From contig NZ_JAJGQH010000002.1 of assembly GCF_020783655.1 (NCBI RefSeq), positions 124,001 to 188,000 on the forward strand: a stretch of 64,000 nt of DNA, in the 5' to 3' direction. The translations under genes were made by a program, and so were the position numbers. Positions 1 through 12,288 of this stretch are shown here, piece by piece. The notes below the pieces were generated by a model, which searched no databases, was not told where the DNA came from, and saw nothing but the letters and a program-made list of their open reading frames with translations. The stretch comes from Xanthomonas melonis (GTDB taxonomy: Bacteria; Pseudomonadota; Gammaproteobacteria; Xanthomonadales; Xanthomonadaceae). Each line of letters opens with the position of its first letter. The first letter of the stretch is position 1.

Positions 1-637
1 TGCGCACGCGCAGGATGTCGCGCTCGTCGGCAGCGACCAGGGTTGCTTCGAAGCTGCGGAAGAATCCGCCCAGTGCGGAGAAGGATTCGCCGCGCTCCTT
101 GCGGATCTCCAGCGAGAACACCACGTGCGAGCCGTCGTCGAAGCCGAACGACACCAGGGTGTGCGCGATCGCCGGGCCCATCCAGTACGACAACGCCAGA
201 TCGGCGCTGACCAGGCGATCAAGATCGTACTGGCGGGTCTCCCAGCGTGGGACATGATCGGTTTCGCTGCGCCAGTCGAAATTGCGCACGTTGCGCAGGG
301 TGACGCTGTTGCCGTGCACCTCCGGCTGCAGGCGCTGGGCGACATCGTCGGCCCAGTCGCGATCCTGGCTGGGCTGCATCATGGCCCACGCCACCGCCAG
401 CGCCACGCAGGCCGCACCGAAGATGCTCACCAGGGCCCAGTTTTCGCGGCCCCGGCGCAGCCCCCAGAGCGCGGCCAGTGCCATCGCGCACCACGAACTC
501 ACCCAACCGATGCGCACCAGTGCATTGCCGGTCAGCGCGAAATGGATCGCCAGCGCCCCCCACGCGGCAGCCAGCAGCAGCGCCACGCGCAGCGCCCAAC
601 GGCCGATGCCCGCGCGGGTCGGCGCGCGCGTCGTCAT
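1..637 (-). CDS. DUF4105 domain membrane protein (N-terminal part, cut by window edge)
   Basis: Only the first 212 codons are visible; the gene runs off the left edge. The start is the ATG at 637-635, which overlaps the TGA of the upstream TetR gene by four bases (ATGA), so the two are probably translationally coupled. The N-terminal ~85 residues hold two or three hydrophobic segments (around ALRVALLLAAAWGALAIHFA and LVSIFGAACVALAVAWAMM). The following soluble part contains NVRNFDWRSETD and SYWMGPAIAHTLVSFGF, which I recognise as the DUF4105 (Lnb N-terminal periplasmic-like) family. The domain is expected on the periplasmic side of the inner membrane. The biochemical role of the family is not established. 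I am confident of the family and have no specific function to offer. Confidence 0.8.
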   Translation of the reverse strand, partial: MTTRAPTRAGIGRWALRVALLLAAAWGALAIHFALTGNALVRIGWVSSWCAMALAALWGLRRGRENWALVSIFGAACVALAVAWAMMQPSQDRDWADDVAQRLQPEVHGNSVTLRNVRNFDWRSETDHVPRWETRQYDLDRLVSADLALSYWMGPAIAHTLVSFGFDDGSHVVFSLEIRKERGESFSALGGFFRSFEATLVAADERDILRVR

Positions 638-1206
638 CGCGTGCCGCCAGCCGGTACCTGCATGCCCAAGGCATGCATCAGCAGATCCGCCGAGCGGTGC
701 GCGAGGCGCTTGCGTTCGGACTCGTCGTTGCCGCGCAGACAACTGCCCAGCATGTCGATCACCAGCAGCAGCTGTTCGTCGTCGACATCCGCGCGGCACA
801 GACCGGCATCGCGGGCACGCCGCACGAACGGCAGGAAGATCGCCACCACGCGGCGATCGGCGGCTTCCACCGCCGGATGCGCGCGTTCGATCGAACGCCA
901 GAAGTCCACCAGCGGCGCCGACTGGGCGATGTGCTCGGCCACATCGTGCAGCAGCACCGCCAGTCCGTCCGGGCGGTCGGCCAGGTCGGCGGCCAGGCGC
1001 TCCAGGCCATCCAGTCCACGCGTCATCAGCGCGGTCATCAGCGCGAGGCGGTCCGGGAAGTTGCGGTACAAGGTGGCGCGGCCGAGGCCGGCGCGCTCCA
1101 CCACCAGTTCCAGCGGCGCATTGACGCCGTGTTCGCTGAACACTTCGTCGGCGGCATCGAGTATCTGCCGGCGGCGCAGCGCGGCATCGGGGCGGGAGGT
1201 CATCAT
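634..1206 (-). CDS. TetR/AcrR family transcriptional regulator
   Basis: A 190-residue protein starting at the first of two adjacent ATG codons (1206 or 1203). Residues ~10-57 form a TetR helix-turn-helix: RRQILDAADEVFSEHG, then the recognition-helix region GLGRATLYRNFPDRLALM. The C-terminal half is the ligand and dimer domain (ADRPDGLAVLLHDVAEHI), which does not reveal the effector. It is followed with a 4-base overlap by the DUF4105 membrane protein gene, the likely co-transcribed partner. A palindrome at 1218-1233, just before the start codon, fits autoregulation. The open frame extends further upstream, but that part lacks homology-like features and would cover the palindrome. Confidence 0.87.
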   Translation of the reverse strand: MMTSRPDAALRRRQILDAADEVFSEHGVNAPLELVVERAGLGRATLYRNFPDRLALMTALMTRGLDGLERLAADLADRPDGLAVLLHDVAEHIAQSAPLVDFWRSIERAHPAVEAADRRVVAIFLPFVRRARDAGLCRADVDDEQLLLVIDMLGSCLRGNDESERKRLAHRSADLLMHALGMQVPAGGTR

Positions 1207-1217
1207 GCGGGCATTAT

Positions 1218-1233
1218 CGGACAGATTTGTCCG
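1218..1233. promoter_or_regulatory. Palindrome upstream of the TetR gene, candidate operator
   Basis: Perfect inverted repeat CGGACA-GATT-TGTCCG (6-base arms, 4-base centre), 12 bases upstream of the TetR start codon. TetR-family proteins usually bind such short palindromes in their own promoters. Assignment as the operator is inferred from position and symmetry. Confidence 0.5.
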
Positions 1234-1286
1234 GTTGCGCCAGAGGCCGCTTCGCCACTGCGTCACTGCGCCGACGGACGGTACGC

Positions 1287-4001
1287 TCAGCCGGTGTTCT
1301 GCACGCCCTGCGCCACGCCGTTGACGCAAGCCACCAACGCCCGCAGCAGTTCCTCGTCCTGGCCATCGGTGGCCCGCCAACGCTGCAGCAGGTCCACCTG
1401 CAACACGCTGATCGGGTCGATGTACGGGTTGCGCAGGCGGATCGACAGGGCCAGCCGCGGGTCGTGCTGCAACAACGATTGCTGCTGCAGCAGCGCCTTG
1501 ACCCAGCCCTTGGTCAGCGCCAGTTCGTCGCGGATCTGCGGGAAGAAGCGGGCGTGCAGATCACCCGACAGCCGCGAAAACAGTTCGGCGATGGCGAGGT
1601 CGCCCTTGGACAGCACCATGGCGATGTCGTCCAGGAAGGTGCGGAAGAACGGCCAGTCCTGCGCCATCTCGCGCAAGGTGTCTTCGTGCCCGGCATCCAC
1701 CGCCGCCTGCAGGCCACTGCCCACGCCATACCAGCCCGGAATCACCGCACGCGCCTGGCTCCACGCGAACACCCACGGAATCGCACGCAGGTTCGACAAC
1801 GCGGCATCCTGGCCCAGCCGGCGCGAGGGGCGCGAGCCCAGCGTCATGCGTTCGATCACGTCGATCGGCGTGGCCAGACGGAAATACTGCATGAAGTCCG
1901 GCGCGCCGACGAAGGCGCGGTAGGCCACGCTGCTGCGTTCGGCCACCAGATCCATCACCGGCCGCCAATGCGCCTCGCGCGGCTCGGGCGCGCGCGGACG
2001 CAGGCTCGAGAGCAATACCGCACCGGTCATCTGCTCCAGCGAACGCAGCGCCAGTGCCCGGATGCCGTACTTGCGGTGGATCACCTCGCCCTGCTCGGTG
2101 ACGCGCAGGCGGCCATCCACGCTGCCACGCGGCGCGGCATCCAGCGCGCGCGTGGTCTTGCCGCCACCGCGCACGATCGAGCCGCCGCGACCATGGAAGA
2201 AGGTCAGCCGCACGCCGAGTTCGGCGGCGGCTTCCAGCAATTCGACCTGGGCGCGCTGCAGACCCCAGCGCGAGGCGGCAATGCCGCCGTCCTTGCCGCT
2301 GTCCGAATAGCCCAGCATCACCATCTGGGTGTCGCCACGCGCCGCCAGATGCTGGCGGTACACCGGGTCGGCCAACAGGTCCTGCACGGTGCCGGTGCCG
2401 CCGCGCAGATCGTCTACGGTCTCGAACAGCGGCACGATATCCAGCGGTACTGCGCCGGCGTCATCGACCAGACCACCGCGGCGGGCCAGCGCCAGCACGG
2501 TGAGCACATCGGCGCGGTTGTGTGCCATCGAGATGATGTAGCTGCCCAGCGCATCGGCGCCGTGACGCGTGCGCGCATCGGCGAGCGCGGCGAACACCGC
2601 ATCCAGCCGTGCATTGCCTTCGTCGTCCACGCGCGGCAGCGCCTGCTCGCCGGCGGCGTACGGGCCGAGCACGGCCGCGCGCTGGGTCGCATCCTGCCCC
2701 TCCCAGTCGCCCTGGCCCAGCGCATCGGCCACTGCGCGCGCATGCACGCTCGATTCCTGGCGTACATCCAGCCGCGCCAGGTGGAAGCCGAAGCTGCGCA
2801 CGCGCCACAGCAGCCGGCGCACCGCAAACCAGCCGGCGTGCAGGCCCTTGTTGGCCTGCAGGCTGTCCAGGATCAGTTGCAGGTCGTGTTCGAGCTCGGT
2901 CGGGCCGGCGTAGGCGCCGTCCGCATCGTCCAGCGTGGCCTGCAGACGCGCACGCATCAGGTCATTGAGCAGGCGGTACGGCATGTCGCCGTGGCGCGGG
3001 CGCGAACGTGCGGCGGCCTCGGGCAGCAGCGCGCGATAGCGTTCCAGCTGCGCGGTGAGCTCCGGGCTCACCGCCACCAGCGTGGTCGATTGACTGAGCA
3101 GGCTGGCCAGCTGCCACAGCTCCTTCTGGTAGCGCTCCAGCACCGCGCGGCGCTGCGCATCCAGGGTGGCGGCGATGGTGGCGGCATCCACATTGGGATT
3201 GCCGTCCATGTCCCCGCCCACCCAGGTGCCGAAGCGCAGCAGGCGCGGCAAGGCCGGCACGCTGCCGTAGGTCTCTTCGATGGCGTGTTCCAGGGTTTCG
3301 TACATCACCGGGATGACGCGGTAGAGCACCTGGGTGAGATAGAAGCCGACGTGCTCGCGTTCGTCGTCCACGGTGGGGCGCACCGGCGAGGAATCGGCGG
3401 TCTGCCAGGACGCGGTCAAGGCCATGCGGAAGCGCGCCGCATCGCTGGCGCGCTCGTTGGGTGTGCGCATGCCATCCAGGTTGTCGACCAGGCTGGCGAC
3501 CATCAACTGCTCTTTTTCCAGCAGCGCACGGCGGACCGCCTCGGTGGGGTGCGCGGTGAACACCGGCTCCACATCGATGCGCGGCAACCAGTCGCTGAGT
3601 TCGTCCAGGGTCACGCCCTGCGCCTTGAGCCGGCGCACTGCATCGTGCAGGCCGTCCGGCTGCGGCGTATCGGTGCCGCTGCGCTGGTAGTCGCGGCGGC
3701 GGCGGATACGGTGCACGCGCTCGGCGATGTTGACCACCTGGAAATACGTGCTGAAAGCACGCACCAGCGATTCGGCATCGCGCGGTGCGCGGCTGCTGAG
3801 CTGTTCGCTCAACGTGGAAGGCGGTGCATCGCTTTCACGGCGCGAGATCGCCGCGGTGCGGACGCGTTCGATCTCGTCGAAGAATTCCGCAGACACCTGC
3901 TCGGCGAGCAGGTCGCCGACCAGCGCACCGAGCCGACGCACATCGTCGCGCAAGGGCAGATCGGGGGTAGCGAACACAAGACTGCTGCGGTACTCGTTCA
4001 T
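1287..4001 (-). CDS. ppc: Phosphoenolpyruvate carboxylase
   Basis: 904 residues, the normal length for bacterial PEP carboxylase. The enzyme converts PEP and bicarbonate to oxaloacetate and so replenishes the TCA cycle; it acts in the cytoplasm as a tetramer. Catalytic signatures are all present: the histidine motif [20 protein letters not shown], the lysine motif [20 protein letters not shown] and the glycine/arginine loop [14 protein letters not shown]. The C-terminus ends [11 protein letters not shown], as in the family (final ..QNTG). The start ATG at 4001 gives the expected N-terminus [10 protein letters not shown]. It appears to be a single-gene unit with about 260 bases separating it from the S9 peptidase gene upstream. 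Long antisense frames across it are coding shadows of high GC. Confidence 0.97.
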   Translation of the reverse strand: MNEYRSSLVFATPDLPLRDDVRRLGALVGDLLAEQVSAEFFDEIERVRTAAISRRESDAPPSTLSEQLSSRAPRDAESLVRAFSTYFQVVNIAERVHRIRRRRDYQRSGTDTPQPDGLHDAVRRLKAQGVTLDELSDWLPRIDVEPVFTAHPTEAVRRALLEKEQLMVASLVDNLDGMRTPNERASDAARFRMALTASWQTADSSPVRPTVDDEREHVGFYLTQVLYRVIPVMYETLEHAIEETYGSVPALPRLLRFGTWVGGDMDGNPNVDAATIAATLDAQRRAVLERYQKELWQLASLLSQSTTLVAVSPELTAQLERYRALLPEAAARSRPRHGDMPYRLLNDLMRARLQATLDDADGAYAGPTELEHDLQLILDSLQANKGLHAGWFAVRRLLWRVRSFGFHLARLDVRQESSVHARAVADALGQGDWEGQDATQRAAVLGPYAAGEQALPRVDDEGNARLDAVFAALADARTRHGADALGSYIISMAHNRADVLTVLALARRGGLVDDAGAVPLDIVPLFETVDDLRGGTGTVQDLLADPVYRQHLAARGDTQMVMLGYSDSGKDGGIAASRWGLQRAQVELLEAAAELGVRLTFFHGRGGSIVRGGGKTTRALDAAPRGSVDGRLRVTEQGEVIHRKYGIRALALRSLEQMTGAVLLSSLRPRAPEPREAHWRPVMDLVAERSSVAYRAFVGAPDFMQYFRLATPIDVIERMTLGSRPSRRLGQDAALSNLRAIPWVFAWSQARAVIPGWYGVGSGLQAAVDAGHEDTLREMAQDWPFFRTFLDDIAMVLSKGDLAIAELFSRLSGDLHARFFPQIRDELALTKGWVKALLQQQSLLQHDPRLALSIRLRNPYIDPISVLQVDLLQRWRATDGQDEELLRALVACVNGVAQGVQNTG

Positions 4002-4180
4002 CGGAAACGCACACCCTCTTCAAGCGCAAAGTCGTCGAAGACTAACCCAAAAGGATTAGAGGGTTGCGTCGTGCAAGACGGTTTCAGGGCGAACCATCGC
4101 GCGCCAGTTACAGTTGCGTTCGTGCGCGTCATTGAAATGCGTCGCCGGACGCCGGCAATCGATACGCAGGAGCGAACCCC

Positions 4181-4218
4181 GGCGCGACGAGGCTTTACCG
4201 ATAGAGCCTCGTCGCGCC
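4181..4218. terminator. Hairpin between the S9 peptidase gene and ppc
   Basis: A 14-base perfect inverted repeat (GGCGCGACGAGGCT at 4181-4194, complement at 4205-4218) with a 10-base loop lies 44 bases after the stop of the S9 peptidase gene on the minus strand. No T-run follows on either strand, so it may be a Rho-assisted terminator or a stabilising 3' hairpin. Confidence 0.4.
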
Positions 4219-4261
4219 CGGGCGCGCTTCTGGGTGTAGCTTGCAGGCGCCGATCAGCGCC

Positions 4262-6781
<2,520 letters not shown>

Positions 6782-6891
6782 CGTCCTTCCCCGGTCATGA
6801 TCGACCCCGGACCATAGCAGCCGCGCGGCGGCGGCTCCCCTGCCGTTGGTGGGGGGCAGGACCAATTCATCCCGTTCGGGGGTGCTGCCGA

Positions 6892-6897
6892 TATAAT
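6892..6897 (+). promoter_or_regulatory. -10 element of the ahcY promoter
   Basis: A consensus TATAAT lies about 10 bases before the predicted 5' end of the riboswitch, which puts the transcription start near 6904. No convincing -35 hexamer is seen at 16-18 bases upstream. Confidence 0.6.
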
Positions 6898-6905
6898 CGG
6901 CGCTC

Positions 6906-7012
6906 TCGTCGAGGGGCGCTGCGACCGGTAGGGCGGACTGATCCGCCGCCTGCACCATTGGTGCAGGCACACGGCCAGGCTCGACCAGCAGTCACCGTTC
7001 AACGGCGCCCGG
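6906..7012 (+). ncRNA. SAH riboswitch controlling ahcY
   Basis: The leader of ahcY contains the conserved core of the S-adenosylhomocysteine riboswitch: CGAGGGGCGCTGCGAC on the 5' side, AGGCTCG in the middle and CAACGGCGCCC on the 3' side. GGGCGC and GCGCCC can form the closing P1 stem, and GCTCG can pair with CGAGG as the pseudoknot. Two extra hairpins lie between (GGCGGA-CTGA-TCCGCC and TGCACC-ATT-GGTGCA). The class is known upstream of ahcY in beta- and gammaproteobacteria, where SAH binding turns expression on. Here it sits between a TATAAT box and the ahcY start codon 36 bases downstream. Exact ends are approximate. Confidence 0.88.
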
Positions 7013-7047
7013 AATTGCAGACATTCGTTTGCCTACCGGAGCCATGC

Positions 7048-8490
<1,443 letters not shown>

Positions 8491-8496
8491 GTTTCA

Positions 8497-8530
8497 GCCG
8501 TGGGACGGAAGAAACCCTCCCTCCCACGGC
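8497..8530 (+). terminator. Hairpin downstream of ahcY
   Basis: A perfect 9-base stem (GCCGTGGGA at 8497-8505, TCCCACGGC at 8522-8530) begins six bases after the ahcY stop. There is no T-run, so it is not a textbook intrinsic terminator. It also marks the junction to the lower-GC cassette that follows. Confidence 0.5.
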
Positions 8531-8546
8531 ACCTTGGAGAATCGCA

Positions 8547-9281
8547 TTGCTGAGCAACAGTCAAGTCACCCGCCTCGGAGAACGACTCAGGGACGGCGTT
8601 GACGACGCAGCGGCACTGAGCGAGCTTGAGGTTTATCGATCTGGATTTATTCCCGCATACAACCATGTACTCCGGATTTTGAAGGAAAAGCTTTTCCTCT
8701 CAGCGACAGGGCGGTTCAAATCGACTATTTCTATCGTTGAAAAACTTCGCCGCGGAAGCTCCCGGCTTTCTCAAATTCAAGATATTGCAGGCTGCAGGGT
8801 CATCACCCGGTCGCTTGCGGAGCAACTTCAAGTCGTGGACGGACTGAGGCAATGGTTCGATGATACACGCGTCGTAGAACGTACGATTGAGACAAGCAAC
8901 GGTTATCGCGCGACACATGTACTGATCAGAACAGAAGGCAAGACAGTCGAAGTTCAAGTGCGAACGCTGATACAAAACTACTGGGCGAGTATTTCTGAAA
9001 GAATGGCTGACCTCCATGGACAGGAAGTCAAGTATGGTGGTGGGCCAAACCACCTGCAGCGACATCTGCTCGAACTCGCCGCATCACTCGAATCGACTGA
9101 ATTAGCAAACGAACGCTACGCCAGGGCAAAATTGGAACTATCCCGTGCGAAAAGAAAGAGGGTTTCAAATGAAGAATGGGCATCAATCAGAAAAGAGGAG
9201 CAACAGGCAAAGCGGATCTTCGAAGCCGCAATGTCCCGCGCTAGAGTTCTTATTGGTAGCGAAATCTTGAGGGGGATATGA
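8547..9281 (+). CDS. Stand-alone RelA/SpoT-domain nucleotide (pyro)phosphokinase, candidate toxSAS-like toxin
   Basis: 244 residues from a TTG start at 8547, with GGAG seven bases upstream (8536-8539). A single RelA/SpoT synthetase domain is present, without the HD hydrolase or TGS/ACT parts of Rel or SpoT. Family motifs are intact: GRFKSTISIVEKL (~55-67), IQDIAGCRV (~77-85), NGYRATH (~118-124) and VEVQVRT with the catalytic-type Glu (~134-140), then W146 and E151. The C-terminal ~60 residues are a charged helix (ELSRAKRKRVSNEEWASIRK). The known activity of the fold is transfer of pyrophosphate from ATP to GTP/GDP, or to adenosine nucleotides or tRNA in toxic members. Base composition is clearly lower in GC than the flanking genes, suggesting transfer. 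It overlaps the 81-residue gene downstream by ATGA. The family is sure; the toxin role is inferred. Confidence 0.82.
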   Translation: MLSNSQVTRLGERLRDGVDDAAALSELEVYRSGFIPAYNHVLRILKEKLFLSATGRFKSTISIVEKLRRGSSRLSQIQDIAGCRVITRSLAEQLQVVDGLRQWFDDTRVVERTIETSNGYRATHVLIRTEGKTVEVQVRTLIQNYWASISERMADLHGQEVKYGGGPNHLQRHLLELAASLESTELANERYARAKLELSRAKRKRVSNEEWASIRKEEQQAKRIFEAAMSRARVLIGSEILRGI

Positions 9282-9523
9282 GGATGTTTTACCTTGTCCA
9301 CTACAACCGCAAATCGAGAAGCGTTGTACGACTGACGGAGTATCGCGACGGCATATCCGCCTCAAAGGATAAACTCGCAGTCGAAATCGGATTGGCAGGA
9401 CAGCACAATGGGGATGAGATCGTCGTTCTTGAAGCTAATGACATGTCCGACTTGAAGCAAAGCCACGGCCGATACTTCGACGACCTCTCCAAGCACCGCC
9501 GCTTCGACAGAAGTGCAGGCTAA
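9278..9523 (+). CDS. Small hypothetical protein coupled to the RelA/SpoT-domain gene, candidate antitoxin or partner
   Basis: 81 residues, starting at the ATG that overlaps the stop of the synthetase gene (ATGA at 9278-9281); an alternative ATG is at 9284. I do not recognise the family. The sequence opens FYLVHYNRKSRSVVRLTEY, like a short beta-hairpin domain, followed by a mixed charged region (QHNGDEIVVLEANDMSDLK) and a basic tail. It has no signal peptide or membrane segment. Its base composition matches the synthetase gene and differs from the region, so the two probably arrived together. Tight coupling suggests equal expression, as expected for a partner or antitoxin, but nothing in the sequence proves that. 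Confidence 0.65.
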   Translation: MRMFYLVHYNRKSRSVVRLTEYRDGISASKDKLAVEIGLAGQHNGDEIVVLEANDMSDLKQSHGRYFDDLSKHRRFDRSAG

Positions 9524-9705
9524 GACGCCTCGGTCAACACTGGCCCAACGCGCAACACCTTTCCGCCATGTACGTCGACGGCGGCGGGCATTGACTGGCC
9601 ATCACCTTGCGTCAGCCGACTTGGCGCTCCTTACAGGCCCGCGTCATCGATCTCTCCCGGCCCACTGAGTGCCTGCGCGGCGCCCCTGACAGGCAAGGCC
9701 ACGCT

Positions 9706-10260
9706 TTATCGCCAGTTCGCATTGGCCTCCCAGAACGCCACGCTGCGCCGGTAGGCCTCGCGGTCCAGCGGCACGCCGGAGCCGCCCTCTTCCACGCCCA
9801 GCGCATTGCGCAACATCGTGATCGGCGCCATCGGGATGTCATCGGGCTCAGCGGTGTACAGGCAACCCACCACGCCCCAGTCCGCATCGATCGGCGCGCC
9901 TTCCTTGGCCAACTGATCGCGGCTGTACAGGATCGGCACCATGTACTGCGCAACCGGCGACTCGACGCCTTCGAACCAGCGCACCAGGACGGGAAGCTCC
10001 TGCGTATTGCGCGCCTCATAGCCCGAACGCAGCAGGTGCCGGTTGTCGGCGGTGATCGGCACCGTCAGGCAGCGCGTGCTGGTCCAGTTGCGATGTACGT
10101 GCAGCTGGCAGAACGGGGCGTAGCCTTCGATCACGCGCAACGGTGAGGTGTCGTTGAGATACTGGATGAACTGCTCGGGCGTGCAGTCCTGGATGGCATT
10201 GCGGCGGCCATCGCGCGGAAAAAGACGGGGGCGGGCAAACGCGGTAAGAACGATGGACAT
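9706..10260 (-). CDS. DUF3228 family protein
   Basis: 184 residues from ATG 10260. The stretches QDCTPEQFIQYLNDTSPLRV and DADWGVVGCLYTAEPDDIP are those I associate with the uncharacterised DUF3228 family. The protein is soluble, with no signal peptide or membrane segment. Composition is GC-rich like the backbone, in contrast to the cassette just to the left. It stands alone, with about 160 bases to the DUF2058 gene on the same strand. No function can be assigned. Confidence 0.7.
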   Translation of the reverse strand: MSIVLTAFARPRLFPRDGRRNAIQDCTPEQFIQYLNDTSPLRVIEGYAPFCQLHVHRNWTSTRCLTVPITADNRHLLRSGYEARNTQELPVLVRWFEGVESPVAQYMVPILYSRDQLAKEGAPIDADWGVVGCLYTAEPDDIPMAPITMLRNALGVEEGGSGVPLDREAYRRSVAFWEANANWR

Positions 10261-10338
10261 GGCAGTGCGGGCAGCGGCTAGGCCGTCAAGGGTAACTCCT
10301 GCGTGTGTCGCTTACCGCAGGCCTGTGCCGGCGAACAG

Positions 10339-10365
10339 GCGGCGATGCACGACATGCATCGCCGC
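10339..10365. terminator. Hairpin downstream of the DUF2058 gene
   Basis: An 11-base perfect stem (GCGGCGATGCA at 10339-10349, complement at 10355-10365) with a 5-base loop lies between two genes on the minus strand. There is no T-run, so its terminator role is tentative. Confidence 0.3.
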
Positions 10366-10421
10366 TGTCGGCGCACCGCTACGGGCATCGAGCGATAGGC
10401 CACGCCAGGGCCATTGCGGCC

Positions 10422-10967
10422 TCACCAGATCAGATCGTCGGGCACCTTGAACTGGCTGTAATAGTCGTCATCGCTGTCACTGGAAGCCGGTGCAGTGCTG
10501 CGGCCGTGATCGAGCACCACGGTCGCCGCATCGCGGCTGTACACCTTCTCGGCCGCCACGCGCGGAATCAGTTCGAAACCTTCGCCGTGCCGCACGATCA
10601 CCAACGCGCCGCTGGCCAGCTGGCTGCGCAAGGCGGGATTGACCAACACGCTGCGAATGACGCTGCCGTCATTGAACCGGTAGTCGATCTCGCCCTCGCG
10701 CTTGACCTTGCTGGTCTCCACGATCTGCCGCACCTGGGCCAGCACTTCCTGTTTACGCAGCTGCGCATTGCGCTCTTCGGCAAGGGCCCGGTCGCGCTCG
10801 GCCCGCTCGGCCTGCAGACGCGCAGCATCCACCTTGTCGGCCGCCGCCGGTACGGCCGCCCCGCCCTTGGCGTGACGCTGCTTGACCTGCTCTCGCGCCA
10901 CCTTGTCCACCTGGGCCTTCTTGACCAGGCCGGCCTTGAGCAGCTGTTCTTGCAATGGATTACGCAT
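10422..10967 (-). CDS. DUF2058 family protein (YaiL-like)
   Basis: 181 residues from ATG 10967, beginning MRNPLQEQLLKAGLVKKAQV, the characteristic opening of the DUF2058 family (E. coli YaiL opens with the same LQEQLLKAGLV). A TTG five codons upstream is possible, but neither site has a good ribosome binding site. Residues ~15-75 are a basic, Ala-rich coiled-coil-like helix (AARLQAERAERDRALAEERN), followed by a compact C-terminal domain (EGEIDYRFNDGSVIRSVLVN). The family is described as nucleoid- or polynucleotide-associated, but its function is not settled. The acidic tail SDSDDDYYSQFKVPDDLIW is conserved-looking. Confidence 0.82.
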   Translation of the reverse strand: MRNPLQEQLLKAGLVKKAQVDKVAREQVKQRHAKGGAAVPAAADKVDAARLQAERAERDRALAEERNAQLRKQEVLAQVRQIVETSKVKREGEIDYRFNDGSVIRSVLVNPALRSQLASGALVIVRHGEGFELIPRVAAEKVYSRDAATVVLDHGRSTAPASSDSDDDYYSQFKVPDDLIW

Positions 10968-11125
10968 GGGAGGGATCGGCAATGAACTGACCGGCAGTTT
11001 AGCGCGCCAGGCCTGCGCCGCCGGCCAACCGACCGCAAGCGTACGTCGCGGTTCCGGCCAGGATCCCGCCTAAAAGCCTGAACACGCACTATCATGCGGC
11101 ACTCACAACCATTCAAGGACGAAGA

Positions 11126-11764
11126 ATGATCATTTGGGGATCAGGCGGCGACGCGATCGCGCTCGGCGCAGCAGAAGGTGCGCACTGCGACCAGTGCGCG
11201 CAGCAGCGCAGCTTCCGGCATGTCCTGCATTACCGCTATGCGCACCTGTGGTACGTCTTCAGCTGGGTGACCAAGAAGCAGTACCTGCGCGTCTGCGACG
11301 GCTGCAACCAGGCCACCCCGCTGGAGACCCGGACGTTCGAACAGACGCGGGGCAAGCCTCCCATTCCCGCCTACCGCCGTTTCGGTGGACTGGTTCTGCT
11401 GGGCCTGATCGCGGTCGTCGTGGTGTTCGGTGCCTTCAGCGCCGCGCAGACATCCAAGCGCGACGATGCATTGCTGGCCCGGCCAGCGCAAGGCGACCTG
11501 TACACCGTCGATCTGCAGACCGTAGCCCCCGGCGCTTATGAAGGGCATGCCTATGGCGTGGTGCGGGTCGATCGCGTCAACGGACAGACCATTACCCTGG
11601 CGCTGCCGAACAAGGGCTACGACAAGTGGAAAGGTGCCGAACGCGACGCGGGCAGCAGCAGCGCCAGGCAGCCGGCGTACTACACCGACGAGCAGGTCGA
11701 GGTCCCGCTGTCCACACTGCAGTCCTTGCACGCAGGCAATGAGCTCCGCCACGCCTATCGCTGA
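11126..11764 (+). CDS. Zinc-ribbon membrane protein of unknown function
   Basis: 212 residues from ATG 11126. The N-terminal part has two CxxC pairs (HCDQCAQQ at ~21-27 and RVCDGCNQ at ~55-62), the pattern of a zinc ribbon. A single membrane segment follows (GGLVLLGLIAVVVVFGAFSAAQ, ~87-108). The C-terminal ~100 residues (GDLYTVDLQTVAPGAYEGHAYGV and later) look like a small soluble domain, probably periplasmic if the zinc ribbon is cytoplasmic. Neighbours give no hint; it is a single-gene unit. I cannot name a family or function. Confidence 0.7.
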   Translation: MIIWGSGGDAIALGAAEGAHCDQCAQQRSFRHVLHYRYAHLWYVFSWVTKKQYLRVCDGCNQATPLETRTFEQTRGKPPIPAYRRFGGLVLLGLIAVVVVFGAFSAAQTSKRDDALLARPAQGDLYTVDLQTVAPGAYEGHAYGVVRVDRVNGQTITLALPNKGYDKWKGAERDAGSSSARQPAYYTDEQVEVPLSTLQSLHAGNELRHAYR

Positions 11765-12288
11765 GTACCTGCCTGCCTCCCATGTAGCAAACGCTGCGCT
11801 GGCGACGGATGAGGCGACGCCTGCTGCGGGCAACACATCGAAGGTGCGTTTCACCACATGAGCGGACCGGCACGCACCGGTCGCCCTGGCCGGATCGCGG
11901 GCTTGTCCTCGTTTGGATGACACCTGACGTTGCAGCGCACCCGCGTCTGCCGTACCACCGGTGCGTATCAGGCGCCGGCCCAGTTCCCGCGTCGCATCTC
12001 AGACACGCTCGTCGCTGAGAGAGACAGCAACCAGACGCCCGCATCGAGACCCGCAAGCCACGTCGCATTGTGCGACCGGCCACGCGATTACTGCCGAACA
12101 TCGCACGCACTTCAGCGGCGCGTTGCATTGAATACGTATGCACACCACCGATGCTGCGCCGCGATGCGCGCTTAGCATCACCGCGCGCTGCACGCCGTGC
12201 GCGCGCTTTCCGGAACAGGGGCCGGAGGCCTTGCTGTGGGCAGCGCGATGCATTCGCCTGCCCGCGCCCACCCATTGGAGAACCACCG
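11765..12288. other. Intergenic region without recognised gene
   Basis: 524 bases between the zinc-ribbon protein and the amylase gene. Open frames here are short, overlapping and lack coding character. It presumably holds the amylase promoter; TTGCAT at ~12123 is a weak -35 candidate without a good -10. The Shine-Dalgarno GGAG at 12277-12280 belongs to the amylase gene. I see no tRNA, riboswitch or clear Clp-type palindrome. Confidence 0.4.
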
